Positions 37,196 to 45,799 are shown, numbered from the stretch's first letter. The stretch: 64,000 nt of DNA from Thiodiazotropha sp037384425 (GCA_037384425.1 JARROA010000021.1:1-64000), one strand, 5' to 3'. The notes: generated by a model from the letters alone, not told the origin. Numbers and translations: made by a program.

Positions 37196-39977
37196 CTATA
37201 GGAGTTTCCTCAGAAAGCGCCCGGTGTGCGATGCCCGGACTTCGGCCAGCTGTTGCGGCGTACCCTGGGCGATGATCCGCCCCCCCTTGTCGCCCCCTTC
37301 GGGTCCCAGGTCGATGATCCAGTCGGCGGTCTTGATCACGTCCAGGTTGTGTTCGATCACCACCACCGTATTGCCGTGGTTGCGCAGGCGGTGGAGCACC
37401 TCCAGCAGATGGTTGACGTCATGGAAGTGCAGGCCGGTGGTCGGTTCGTCGAGGATGTAGAGGGTGTTGCCGGTGTCGCGCTTGGAGAGCTCGCGTGAGA
37501 GCTTGACCCGCTGGGCCTCGCCGCCGGAGAGGGTGGTGGCGTTCTGGCCCAGGGAGATGTAGGAGAGGCCCACATCCATCAGGGTCTGTAGTTTTCGTTT
37601 CAGTGCCGGCACCGCGTCGAAGAAGCTCAGGGCCTCCTCCACCGTCATGGACAGTACCTCGTCGATGGTCTTGCCCTTGTAGCGGATCTCCAGGGTCTCC
37701 CGGTTGTAGCGCTTGCCCTTGCAGACGTCGCACTGTGATCACGCCGTCGCCGCTGCAGGCCTCGCAGCGGCCACCCTTGACGTTGAAGCTGAAGCGCCCT
37801 GGCGAGTAGCCGCGGGAGCGGGCCTCGTGGGTGCCGGCGAACAGCTCCCTGATAGGCGTGAAGAGCCCGGTGTAGGTGGCCGGATTCGAACGCGGCGTGC
37901 GGCCGATGGGGCTCTGGTCGATGTCGACCACCTTGTCGTAGTACTCCAGACCGCGGATCTCGCTGTAGGGGGAGGGCGAGGTGTTGGCCTTGTTGAGGGC
38001 GGCGGCGCAGATGGGGAAGAGGGTGTCGTTGATCAGGGTCGACTTGCCCGAGCCGGAGACACCGGTGATGCAGCAGAAACTGCCGACCGGGATCGAGAGG
38101 TCGACCGATTTGAGATTGTTGCCGCTGGCGCCCAGCAGCTCCAGGGTGCGGGTCGGGTCGATCTCGGTGGTGCGCTCGGGGATCTCGATGGCACGCTTGC
38201 CGCTGAGGTATTCGCCGGTCAGGGAACCCTCGGTCCCGGCGATCTGCTCCGCGCTGCCCTGGGCGATGATACGCCCGCCGTGGACGCCGGCGCCCGGGCC
38301 GATGTCGACCACGTGGTCGGCGCAGCGGATCGCCTCCTCGTCGTGCTCCACCACGATCACCGTGTTGCCCAGGTCACGCAGATAGACCAGGGTGTCGAGC
38401 AGGCGCTGGTTGTCACGCTGATGCAGGCCGATGGAGGGCTCGTCGAGCACGTACATCACCCCCACCAGACCGGCACCGATCTGGCTTGCCAGGCGGATGC
38501 GCTGGGCCTCGCCGCCGGAGAGGGTGTCGGCACTGCGGTCGAGGGTCAGATAGTCGAGCCCTACGTTGACCAGGAAGTGGAGCCGCTGGTCGATTTCCTT
38601 GAGGATCTTGTCGGCGATCTTGCCCCGTTTGCCGCTCAGCTCCAATCCGGTGAAAAAGGCCTGGGCGGCGCCGATCGGTAGGTGGCTGACCTGCGGCAGG
38701 GTACGGTCATCGATAAAGACATGGCGCGCCGCCTGGTTCAGGCGGCTACCGCCGCAGTTGGGGCAGGGTTGGGTGGAGATATAGCGGGCCAGCTCCTCGC
38801 GCACCGCGTTGGACTCGGTCTCCCGGTAGCGCCGCTGCATATTGGGGATAATGCCCTCGAAGGGGTAGCGCTTCTTTACCGAACGGCCGCGCTCGTTGTA
38901 GTAGCTGAACTCGATCGTCTCGTTGCCGCTGCCTTGCAGGATCACCTGGCGCACCTTCTTCGGGAGCTCCTCCCAGGCCAGCTCCGGATCGAAGCTGTAG
39001 TGGCGCCCCAGCGAGCCGATCATCTGGAAGTAGTAGGCGTTGCGCCGGTCCCAGCCGCGCACTGCGCCGCCGGCCAGGGAGAGCTCGGGGTGGGCCACCA
39101 CCTTCTGTTCGTCGAAGAACTGCTCGGTGCCGAGTCCGTCGCAAGTGGGGCAGGCCCCCGCCGGATTGTTGAAGGAGAAGAGCCTGGGTTCCAGCTCCGG
39201 GATGCTGTAGCCGCAGTGGGGGCAGGCGAAGCGGGATGAGAAGACCAGCTCGTCGCGGCTGCCGTCCATCCAGGCCACCCGCGCCAGGCCGTCGGCCAGG
39301 TGCAGCGCGGTCTCGAAGGATTCGGCCAGGCGGGTGGCCAGGTCCTCGCGTACCTTGAAGCGGTCGACCACCACCTCGATGCTGTGTTTGCGATGCAGCT
39401 CCAGGGTGGGGGCGTCGTCCAGCTCGTAGATCTCACCGTCGATACGCGCGCGGATGAAACCCTGGGCGTGCAGCTCCTGCAGCAGCTTGTGGTGTTCCCC
39501 CTTGCGCTCCTTCACCACCGGCGCCAGCAGCATCATGCGCTCTCCCTCCGGCAGGGCCAGCACCTGGTCGACCATCTGGCTGATGCTCTGGGCCTCGAGG
39601 ATGACATCGTGCTCCGGGCAGCGCGGGGTACCCACGCGGGCGAACAGCAGGCGCAGATAGTCGTAGATCTCGGTGATGGTGCCGACCGTGGAACGGGGAT
39701 TGTGGGAGGTGGTCTTTTGCTCTATGGAGATGGCCGGCGAGAGCCCCTCGATGTGGTCCACATCCGGTTTCTCCATCAGGGAGAGAAACTGCCGGGCATA
39801 GGCGGAGAGCGACTCCACATAGCGCCGCTGACCCTCGGCATAGAGGGTGTCGAAGGCGAGCGAGGATTTGCCCGAGCCCGAGAGGCCGGTGAAGACGATC
39901 AGTTTGTTCCGCGGCAGCTCCAGGTCCACGTTCTGCAGGTTGTGGGTGCGGGCGCCGCGAATGGTGATGTTTTCCAT
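37196..39977 (-). pseudogene. uvrA: UvrA excinuclease subunit, interrupted by a frameshifting deletion
   Basis: UvrA recognises DNA damage in nucleotide excision repair. The frame from ATG 39977 is intact and highly conserved (Walker A GLSGSGKSS, the first zinc finger, signature TLSGGEAQRIRLASQ) up to isoleucine 747 in CEACSGDGVI (codon 37739-37737). There only four bases (37736-37733) separate it from CDVCKGKRYNRE, which resumes in another frame and runs to the correct C terminus at 37196. Compared with E. coli UvrA, 13 residues are missing, so about 35 bases are gone, shifting the frame; the first frame runs on to a stop at 37419. The gap removes the loop between the cysteine pairs of the C-terminal zinc finger. 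It may be a real inactivating deletion or an assembly error. Confidence 0.9.
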
Positions 39978-40006
39978 GGTCGGTGGTTGTGCTGCGTCGA
40001 ATTGGG

Positions 40007-40026
40007 CCAACCTGCTAGTATACGCG
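40007..40026 (+). repeat. 20-base direct repeat, left copy (uvrA side of the sulfur operon)
   Basis: CCAACCTGCTAGTATACGCG, matching 43742-43761 (CCAACCTGTTACTATACGCG) at 18 of 20 positions in the same orientation. It starts 30 bases upstream of the uvrA ATG. The two copies bracket the five-gene sulfur operon. Confidence 0.75.
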
Positions 40027-40133
40027 CTCTTGCAAGCCGGCCGGTAGACGATCTCCTGACGCGCTGCCAGACCACCGTTGGCCCCGGGTTTTGTTGGGGA
40101 ACCTCAGCTGACATCTCCTCCGCACCGGGCCAC

Positions 40134-40163
40134 AAAAAAAGCCCGACAGTGAATCTGTCGAGC
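40134..40163 (-). terminator. Terminator of the sulfur operon
   Basis: Read leftwards: GCTCGACAG (40163-40155), loop of five, CTGTCGGGC (40149-40141), then seven T (40140-40134). It ends the operon whose last gene is the rhodanese. Confidence 0.9.
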
Positions 40164-40219
40164 TGTGCTGGGCGATGCGGCCAAACCGGCGCCTCGTCGG
40201 GCGCCGGTCGGTGTGGCGC

Positions 40220-41200
40220 TTAGTTCAGTTTCGCCGGGTTCTCGGTTTCACCCCCCAGCAGGCTGTACTCGACCAGGGAACCGTCGTACAGCTTGGTCTT
40301 CGTGTTGCCGACGATCTCGGAGGAGACGAACCAGAGTCCCGAGGCCAGGTGGCCGGTGTTGCAGTAGGCGATGGTCGGCGCCTCGGCGTCCAGGCCCTTG
40401 GCCTTCATCATCGATTTGTAGCTCTCGGCCGGCAGGAAGCGCGCGGAGGCGCCATCGGCGGTGGTCAGCAGATCGGGCGACATGTCCTTGGCGCCTTTGA
40501 GGTGGCCGGAAAGTTCACCCTTTTTGGTGAAGACACCCATGTACTGGTTTTGCGGACGGGCGTCGGCCAGTTGCATCTTGCGATCCTTGAGCGCCTGTTT
40601 CACCTCGGTGTAGGTCGCCATCACAGCGCTGTCCTCGTTGGAGGCGACCCAGTCGCCCGATTTATTGGCCGGCGCATCGGTGGCCGCCGGGTAGCCCGCC
40701 GCCAGCCAGGCCGCCATGCCGCCGTTGAGAACCGCCATGTTCTTGTGGCCGTAGTACTTGAACTGCCAGTAGAGGCGGGTCGCCTGGTCCACATCGGCCG
40801 TGTTGAGGCCGGCGGGGACGAAGACGATGGCGGAATCCTTGTTCACGCCCCAGGACTGGGCCAGTTTTTCGAAATCGGCCTTCAGCGGGATCAGTTTTTT
40901 GACCATCTTGCCTTCGACTTCACGTTTCACACGAACCTTTTTGAAATCGACGAAGTTGGCGCCGGCAATGTGACCGGAAACGCTTTTGACACTGATCTTG
41001 CCGTCTTTGGTCACCACTTCCGGGGCCTTGGTGAAGGCGTCCAGTGGGCCGCTGACCTGAAGGATCGTGACGTCGTTCTGATGCGCCTTGAGCCATTCGG
41101 CATCGACGACCGGGGATTTGATCTCGAGCGCATGAGCACTCTGCAGGGCGGTAGCACCGACCACCAGTAGGGTGGCCATGATTTTTTTGTATAACTTCAT
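40220..41200 (-). CDS. Exported two-domain rhodanese (sulfurtransferase)
   Basis: A 326-residue periplasmic sulfurtransferase. The signal peptide is residues 1-24 (cleavage near AHA-LE). Two rhodanese domains follow: about 28-170 (structural, no active-site cysteine loop) and about 185-320 with the catalytic loop YCNTGHLASG, Cys280. Such enzymes move sulfane sulfur, for example from thiosulfate, onto an acceptor thiol. GGAGT stands upstream of ATG 41200, and that ATG overlaps the stop of the preceding gene (ATGA), so expression is coupled. It is the last gene of the operon with the split YeeE/YedE transporter and the GENPCAP-repeat protein, which suggests work on imported or exported sulfur compounds. 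Confidence 0.9.
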   Translation of the reverse strand: MKLYKKIMATLLVVGATALQSAHALEIKSPVVDAEWLKAHQNDVTILQVSGPLDAFTKAPEVVTKDGKISVKSVSGHIAGANFVDFKKVRVKREVEGKMVKKLIPLKADFEKLAQSWGVNKDSAIVFVPAGLNTADVDQATRLYWQFKYYGHKNMAVLNGGMAAWLAAGYPAATDAPANKSGDWVASNEDSAVMATYTEVKQALKDRKMQLADARPQNQYMGVFTKKGELSGHLKGAKDMSPDLLTTADGASARFLPAESYKSMMKAKGLDAEAPTIAYCNTGHLASGLWFVSSEIVGNTKTKLYDGSLVEYSLLGGETENPAKLN

Positions 41201-41955
41201 CCGTTTACTCCATTCGAAGGTTTACTTGTTGCACACAAAAAATCCGGCAAAACAGAAGTTCCATTTGCCGGCTCAAATCTTTTTTGCGCCTCTTCCTGTA
41301 CCGAGCGCAGTAGCGCCGGCAATTCCAGAGGCAGTTCACTCAGCACATGGATGTTTCGATCCATCAGTACCGGGTTCGTCGTGTTATCCATGGCGCCACC
41401 GGTGGCGATTACCCGGTCACGTTGACGTAACAGCTCGTCGGCATGGGGGCGCAGCAGTGTCACCATGGCGTTGAGCCATTGCGCCACCAGCCAGGAGGGG
41501 CGCGCGCGGTTGATCTCCCAGCTGGCGTCCAGCTGCTGGAGGACCTTTTCTGCCGATTGCATGGTCTCGTCCGTTACCCAGCCGTTGGTGGCAAACAGGC
41601 CGACGGGCAGGCCTCGAGCGTTCATGGACAGGGCCATGATATGGGTGAACGGCCCATCGGCCTGGGGACGGAAAAAGAGGTGGAAGTGGCCGTGCTCGTC
41701 ACGCTTCCACTCGTCAGGGTCGTGGGCGTGGTAATAGAACATGGCGCCGCTTTGCGGGTCGCGACAATCCGCGTTGGGATAGTGTGTCCAGGCGCGGATG
41801 GGGCCCTCGCCTTCATCGCGCAGCAGTTCTCCCAACAGGGAAAGCTGCTCGTTGGACAGCGCCTCCTGGACCGTCAGTACAGTCTCGGCAGCGTTGGCCA
41901 TACGCCCGAAAGCCATAGGGTCGAGGGAGCCGAGCCAGCCGGCATAGTCGATCAT
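41197..41955 (-). CDS. Conserved protein of unknown function (DUF6969-like)
   Basis: A 252-residue protein without signal peptide. The central block has a histidine-rich pattern (FYYHAHDPDEW then HGHFHLFFRP, about residues 72-98) that I recall from DUF6969 proteins; no function is known to me. The histidines could bind a metal. ATG 41955 is preferred over TTG 42000, which would overlap the repeat-protein gene; the ribosome-binding site is weak for both, so it may rely on coupling with the upstream gene, 23 bases away. It is fourth in the operon and translationally coupled to the rhodanese. GC content is similar to its neighbours. Confidence 0.72.
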   Translation of the reverse strand: MIDYAGWLGSLDPMAFGRMANAAETVLTVQEALSNEQLSLLGELLRDEGEGPIRAWTHYPNADCRDPQSGAMFYYHAHDPDEWKRDEHGHFHLFFRPQADGPFTHIMALSMNARGLPVGLFATNGWVTDETMQSAEKVLQQLDASWEINRARPSWLVAQWLNAMVTLLRPHADELLRQRDRVIATGGAMDNTTNPVLMDRNIHVLSELPLELPALLRSVQEEAQKRFEPANGTSVLPDFLCATSKPSNGVNG

Positions 41956-41978
41956 GAGGGGGCTGCTCGAATGGGGGC

Positions 41979-42326
41979 TCAACGGGTTGCGGGCGCGCAA
42001 GGATTTTCGCCCCGGCTGGCGGGTGCGCAGGGGTTCTCTCCCCGTGCTGCGGGTGCGCAGGGGTTTTCGCCACGAGCCGGGGCGCAGGGGTTCTCGCCAC
42101 GTCTGGTGGGGGCGCAGGGATTCTCTCCCCGCGATGCTGGGGCGCAGGGGTTTTCGCCCCGCGCCTCAGCGGCCGGAACGACCAGCGACGAGACCGGATC
42201 CGGCAAGGGAACCGCTCCCATCAGGCCGGCGGCGATCGCCGACATGGACAGGGTCATGAGTCGACGGCGCAGGCGTGAAGGGCGAGCGTCGGAAGATGGG
42301 GTTGTCCTTTTTGAACTACTTTCCAT
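41979..42326 (-). CDS. Exported protein made of six GENPCAP repeats
   Basis: A 115-residue protein. Residues 1-55 read as an export signal with an arginine-rich start (SRLRRRLMT, possibly Tat-type), a hydrophobic stretch (about 25-40) and an AEA cleavage site near residue 55. The mature part, about 60 residues, is six copies of (R)GENPCAP joined by A/S/T/R linkers, with cysteines at 61, 71, 81, 90, 100 and 110, one per repeat. No other cysteine exists. Proteins with NPC repeats occur in some sulfur and metal-rich proteobacteria, but I cannot assign a function. A periplasmic sulfur (persulfide) or metal carrier fits the operon context; a modified-peptide precursor is an alternative. AGGA lies about ten bases before the ATG. 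Confidence 0.75.
   Translation of the reverse strand: MESSSKRTTPSSDARPSRLRRRLMTLSMSAIAAGLMGAVPLPDPVSSLVVPAAEARGENPCAPASRGENPCAPTRRGENPCAPARGENPCAPAARGENPCAPASRGENPCAPATR
41982..42161 (-). repeat. Tandem repeat array coding six GENPCAP units
   Basis: Six direct repeats of 27-30 bases with core, read leftwards, GGxGAxAAxCCxTGCGCxCC. Codon differences between copies show the array is old enough to diverge while the peptide stays constant, which argues for selection on the protein. Confidence 0.85.
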
Positions 42327-42354
42327 TGGATTGCGTGTCCTACTAAATGCAAAT

Positions 42355-42957
42355 TCAACTGTCAGAGTGGGTGTCTATGCTCAGGGCCGGTGTGGTACGG
42401 GCCTCCCGCAGACGGCGCTCCAGCCGGGAGCCCATCAGAAAGATCACGAGGGCCAGGGCGGTCAGAGCGGCGACCACCATCCAGGGAGAGATGCCGAACA
42501 GGGCGGGAATGGTCTTCTGTCGTATCTCTCCGCTGTGGAGAAGCTGCTGCATCCAGGCCGTGTCGAACTCGAAGGAGAAGCCCCAGATGCCCAGGATCAT
42601 GCCCAGGGCAAAGACGAGGCCGTCGATGCGCCCCGACATGGCGCCGACGACCGAAGTGCCAGGGCAATAGCCGCCGATCGCCATTCCTGCGCCGATAAAG
42701 ACGCCACCGGCTACCACGGCACCCAGCGCAGTGCCGGGAATGTAGAAACCCCTCGAGCCGAAGCTGTCGTCTATCTGCAACAGAAGAATGCCGACAGCGG
42801 CCACCAGAATGGCGGTGAACATGACCTTGAAGACGGACCAGTCGGTGAAGCGAAACTGAGCGGTGAGTTTGCCGGGGGAGGCAAAACCGGCCTGTTCCAG
42901 CACATAGCCGAAGAGTATCCCTGAGGTGAGGGCGGTTCCTGCAGCGCCGTAATCCAC
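42355..42957 (-). CDS. YeeE/YedE family transporter, C-terminal half
   Basis: A 200-residue membrane protein with about five helices. It carries the family motif GGYCPGTSVVGAMSGR with Cys98, equal to the second conserved cysteine motif of full-length YeeE/YedE (TsuA) thiosulfate transporters. In TsuA the sulfur substrate passes along cysteines, so the single cysteine here should be part of that path. It starts at GTG 42957, sharing bases with the TAG stop of the preceding half, so the two halves are made together and probably form one channel. The C-terminal 20 residues are polar. Confidence 0.88.
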   Translation of the reverse strand: MDYGAAGTALTSGILFGYVLEQAGFASPGKLTAQFRFTDWSVFKVMFTAILVAAVGILLLQIDDSFGSRGFYIPGTALGAVVAGGVFIGAGMAIGGYCPGTSVVGAMSGRIDGLVFALGMILGIWGFSFEFDTAWMQQLLHSGEIRQKTIPALFGISPWMVVAALTALALVIFLMGSRLERRLREARTTPALSIDTHSDS

Positions 42958-43472
42958 TACCAGACTCTCCGTAGCATGGCGCTCACCAGCAGACCGCTGG
43001 CAAAGAAGGCGAGCAGGAAGACAAAGCCGCCAATACTCAACATGGCGCCCCCCGACAAGCCCAGTCCGCTGGTGCAGCCGGCGGCGATACGTGAACCGAA
43101 GCCGGCCAGGACACCCCCAAGTAGAGCCAGCAAAATGCGCGAATGGGCCCTGACCTTACCGGCGCCGTCCAGCTGCAGCAGAAAGCGTCCGGCACCGACC
43201 GCTGCCAGCAGGGCGCCGAGGGCAATGCCGATGACTTCAACCACGATCCATGAGGCCAGTGGGTTGGCGTCTTTTGCCACCATGCTGCCGAGGTAGGCGT
43301 TGTGCGTGGTTGCCTCAGGTGCCAGTCCCATGCCCAGAGCGGCGGCTGCTCGGGCAAACAGGCCTGAAGCGCCGACGCCGTTGCCGACCAGTACGAAAGT
43401 GAGAATGACGACCAGTCCTAAGACGATGCCTGCCACGTAAGGCGGCCAAAGGGGACGAGCGGGTCCTGCCAT
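42957..43472 (-). CDS. YeeE/YedE family transporter, N-terminal half
   Basis: A 171-residue membrane protein with four or five helices and the first YeeE cysteine motif, SRIAAGCTSGLGLSGG with Cys133. Split YeeE/YedE pairs are known in sulfur bacteria and beside rhodaneses or sulfur-carrier genes. ATG 43472 follows AGGGAGAA; an upstream frame to 43493 lacks support. It is the first gene of the leftward sulfur operon. The promoter should lie in 43500-43680; a clear hexamer pair was not found. Confidence 0.88.
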   Translation of the reverse strand: MAGPARPLWPPYVAGIVLGLVVILTFVLVGNGVGASGLFARAAAALGMGLAPEATTHNAYLGSMVAKDANPLASWIVVEVIGIALGALLAAVGAGRFLLQLDGAGKVRAHSRILLALLGGVLAGFGSRIAAGCTSGLGLSGGAMLSIGGFVFLLAFFASGLLVSAMLRRVW

Positions 43473-43794
43473 TGCTTTTCTCCCTAAATACACGGACAGG
43501 TATTGGCGAGGCGCTTATCCTGTATGCGTATTGTTCAAACCGAAAGCGTGTGACTGCGGAAGTAGTCGCAAGCGTGTTGTTTTCAAAATCCAAAAAAACG
43601 ATGCTTAGAATATCAGCAAGCTCTAATTTGTTTGGGAATAGTATCACAAAAATTGCGGTAATCTAGTCTCCAGTGCAAACCGAGGAGGAAGCGGTGAGCG
43701 GGGCATGGCAGGCCCGTGGATGATGGGGTCATTGTTTTGAACCAACCTGTTACTATACGCGTCCGATAGCTCACAAACCCGACGATGCAGAGAG
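43473..43794. other. Divergent promoter region of the sulfur operon and the MFS gene
   Basis: No gene seen. The right part holds a probable MFS promoter, TTGTTT (43732-43737) and TATACG (43754-43759), 16 apart, and the right copy of the 20-base direct repeat (43742-43761). The left part (43540-43680) is AT-richer and should contain the promoter of the sulfur operon. Confidence 0.5.
43742..43761 (+). repeat. 20-base direct repeat, right copy (MFS side of the sulfur operon)
   Basis: CCAACCTGTTACTATACGCG, 18 of 20 identical to 40007-40026. It overlaps the -10 box of the MFS promoter and ends 33 bases before the MFS start. Removing the DNA between the copies would leave a compact 80-base uvrA/MFS divergent promoter region. 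Confidence 0.75.
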
Positions 43795-45177
43795 ATGGCG
43801 AGAGGCAATAAAGGTACCGGTGGTCTGAACGCAGTTGAGCGACGTGCAGCCTCTTCCCTATCCGGGCTCTTCTCCCTGCGCATGCTGGGTCTGTTTCTTA
43901 TTCTGCCTGTATTCGCCCTCTATGCCGAGGGACTGCCCGGTGTCACGCCGCTGTTGGTCGGACTCGCCATCGGTGCTTACGGTCTGACCCAGGCCCTGCT
44001 GCAGATCCCCTTCGGCATGCTTTCCGACCGCATCGGCCGCAAGCCGGTGCTGATCGGCGGCCTGTTGATCTTCGCCGTCGGCAGTGCGGTGGCAGCCAGT
44101 GCCGATACCATCTACGGCATCATTCTCGGCCGCGCCCTGCAGGGCAGCGGTGCCATCGCGGCGGTGATCATGGCCCTGGCCGCAGATCTCAGCCGGGAGC
44201 AGCGGCGGCTGCGTATCATGGCCTTCATCGGTATCAGCATCGGGGTCGCTTTCGCCGCCGCCATGGTCATGGGGCCGATCATCAACCACTGGATCGGTGT
44301 GCCGGGGATCTTCTGGCTCACTGCCGTACTGGCCCTGATCGGCGTGGCCATTGTCATCTTCGTGGTGCCTACGCCCCAGGAGAGTCATCTGCACCGGGAT
44401 GCGGAGGCCGATCCGGGACAGATCGGCAAGGTGATCCGGGAACCGGAACTGCTGCGGCTCGACTACGGCATCCTCACCCTGCACATGTCCCTGACCGCCA
44501 TGTTCCTGGCCTATCCGCTGGCGCTGAGGGACTTCGGCATCGATAGCGGTCACCACTGGATGGTCTACCTGCCGGTGATGCTGCTCTCCATGTTCGCCAT
44601 GATCCCTTTCATCATCATCGCCGAGAGCCGGCGGCGCATGCGGCTGGTCTTCATCGGCGCTGTCCTCGCTCTGGGATCGGCGTCGCTGATTCTGTTCGAG
44701 TTCGATGCCACGCTGGCCGGACTGCTGGTCGGCCTCTTCGTCTTCTTCACCGCTTTCAACCTGTTGGAGGCAAGCCTACCCTCCCTGGTGGCCAAGGTGG
44801 CGCCGGGCGAGCGCAAAGGCACCGCCATGGGCGTCTACTCCAGCTCCCAGTTCCTCGGCGCCTTTCTCGGCGGCGTGCTGGGCGGCTGGTTCCACACCCG
44901 TTACGGCATCGAGGGGACTTTCCTCTTCTGTGCCGCCATGGCCGGTCTCTGGCTGCTGGTGGCTTGGGGTATGGCCGATCCCAACTACCTCAGCAACTAC
45001 CTGTTGCGGGTGGGCAAGTTGGAGAACTCCGAGGCGCAAGCCCTGGCCGCCAAGCTGAAGACCCTCGATGGCGTGGCCGATGTGGTGATCATCCCCGAAG
45101 ATGAGATTGCCTATCTGAAGGTCGACCTGCAGCAGGTCGATCAAGAAGCCCTGGATGGATATGCCGTGCAAGGGTAG
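43795..45177 (+). CDS. MFS transporter with C-terminal YAM-like domain (YajR-like)
   Basis: A 460-residue major-facilitator transporter. Twelve helices span about residues 20-400; motif A is GMLSDRIGRKPVL (near 75-87). The last 60 residues (about 400-455, EAQALAAKLKTLDGVADVVI) form a small ferredoxin-like domain like the YAM domain of E. coli YajR. The substrate is unknown; YajR-like proteins are thought to be proton-coupled efflux pumps. It lies just ahead of ssb, and uvrA reads away on the other side of the inserted sulfur operon; uvrA-MFS-ssb is the arrangement in Pseudomonas. GAGAG precedes the ATG. Confidence 0.9.
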   Translation: MARGNKGTGGLNAVERRAASSLSGLFSLRMLGLFLILPVFALYAEGLPGVTPLLVGLAIGAYGLTQALLQIPFGMLSDRIGRKPVLIGGLLIFAVGSAVAASADTIYGIILGRALQGSGAIAAVIMALAADLSREQRRLRIMAFIGISIGVAFAAAMVMGPIINHWIGVPGIFWLTAVLALIGVAIVIFVVPTPQESHLHRDAEADPGQIGKVIREPELLRLDYGILTLHMSLTAMFLAYPLALRDFGIDSGHHWMVYLPVMLLSMFAMIPFIIIAESRRRMRLVFIGAVLALGSASLILFEFDATLAGLLVGLFVFFTAFNLLEASLPSLVAKVAPGERKGTAMGVYSSSQFLGAFLGGVLGGWFHTRYGIEGTFLFCAAMAGLWLLVAWGMADPNYLSNYLLRVGKLENSEAQALAAKLKTLDGVADVVIIPEDEIAYLKVDLQQVDQEALDGYAVQG

Positions 45178-45245
45178 ACTGCCCAATTCGATTAATCACA
45201 CGGCTCCAGGGAAGGGGCTGACGAAACGAGTGGAGAGAAGAGAAG

Positions 45246-45695
45246 ATGGCTCGAGGAATCAACAAAGTAATCCTGATCGGCAACTTGGGCAAGGACCCGG
45301 AGACCCGCTACATGCCCAGCGGCGGCGCCGTCACCAACGTGACCCTGGCGACCTCCGAGACCTGGAAGGACAAGAACACCGGCGAGCAGCAGGAGCGTAC
45401 CGAGTGGCACCGGGTGGTCTTCTTCAACCGCCTGGGCGAGATCGCCGGCGAGTATCTGAGGAAGGGCTCGAAGGTCTATGTGGAAGGCAGCCTGCGCACC
45501 CGCAAGTGGCAGGGCCAGGACGGTCAGGACCGCTACACCACCGAGATCGTCGCCAGTGAGATGCAGATGCTCGACAGCCGCGGTGGCAGCACCTCCTTCG
45601 ATGCGCCTCAGTCCCAGGGTGCGCCGAGATCCCAGCCTTCGTCCGCCCCCGCTTCAATGCCGGACAACGATTTCGACGACGATATTCCGTTCTGA
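45246..45695 (+). CDS. ssb: Single-stranded DNA-binding protein
   Basis: A 149-residue SSB that coats single-stranded DNA during replication, repair and recombination. The OB fold occupies residues 1-110 (MARGINKVILIGNLGKDPE, then TEWHRVVFFNRLGEIAGEYL). The linker is short and serine/proline-rich, and the acidic tip DDDIPF that recruits partner proteins is intact. The linker is shorter than in E. coli SSB (178 residues). A strong bidirectional terminator follows about 100 bases downstream. Confidence 0.98.
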   Translation: MARGINKVILIGNLGKDPETRYMPSGGAVTNVTLATSETWKDKNTGEQQERTEWHRVVFFNRLGEIAGEYLRKGSKVYVEGSLRTRKWQGQDGQDRYTTEIVASEMQMLDSRGGSTSFDAPQSQGAPRSQPSSAPASMPDNDFDDDIPF

Positions 45696-45799
45696 TCAAG
45701 ACGCTAAGCGGGTATAGCAAGGCTGCTAACGGGCGGCCATAGGGTCAAGCCCAGTCAGCTCGGTCTGAATCCACTCGCTGAAATTCCCTGCCCAAAACG

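Noticed and set aside
41982..42161. Regular 27-30 base repeats resembling a CRISPR array
   Set aside because: There are no variable spacers; the repeats are contiguous, degenerate and in frame within a coding sequence.
41443..42924. Long rightward frame (493 residues) with repeats GAQGFSPR
   Set aside because: It is the antisense of the GENPCAP repeat gene and of the YeeE halves. The leftward frames have signal peptide, family motifs and ribosome-binding sites; the rightward one has none.
43742..43761. LexA box for uvrA in the CCAACCTG repeat
   Set aside because: It has CTGT in one copy but no ACAG half-site at the required distance, so it does not fit CTGT-N8-ACAG.
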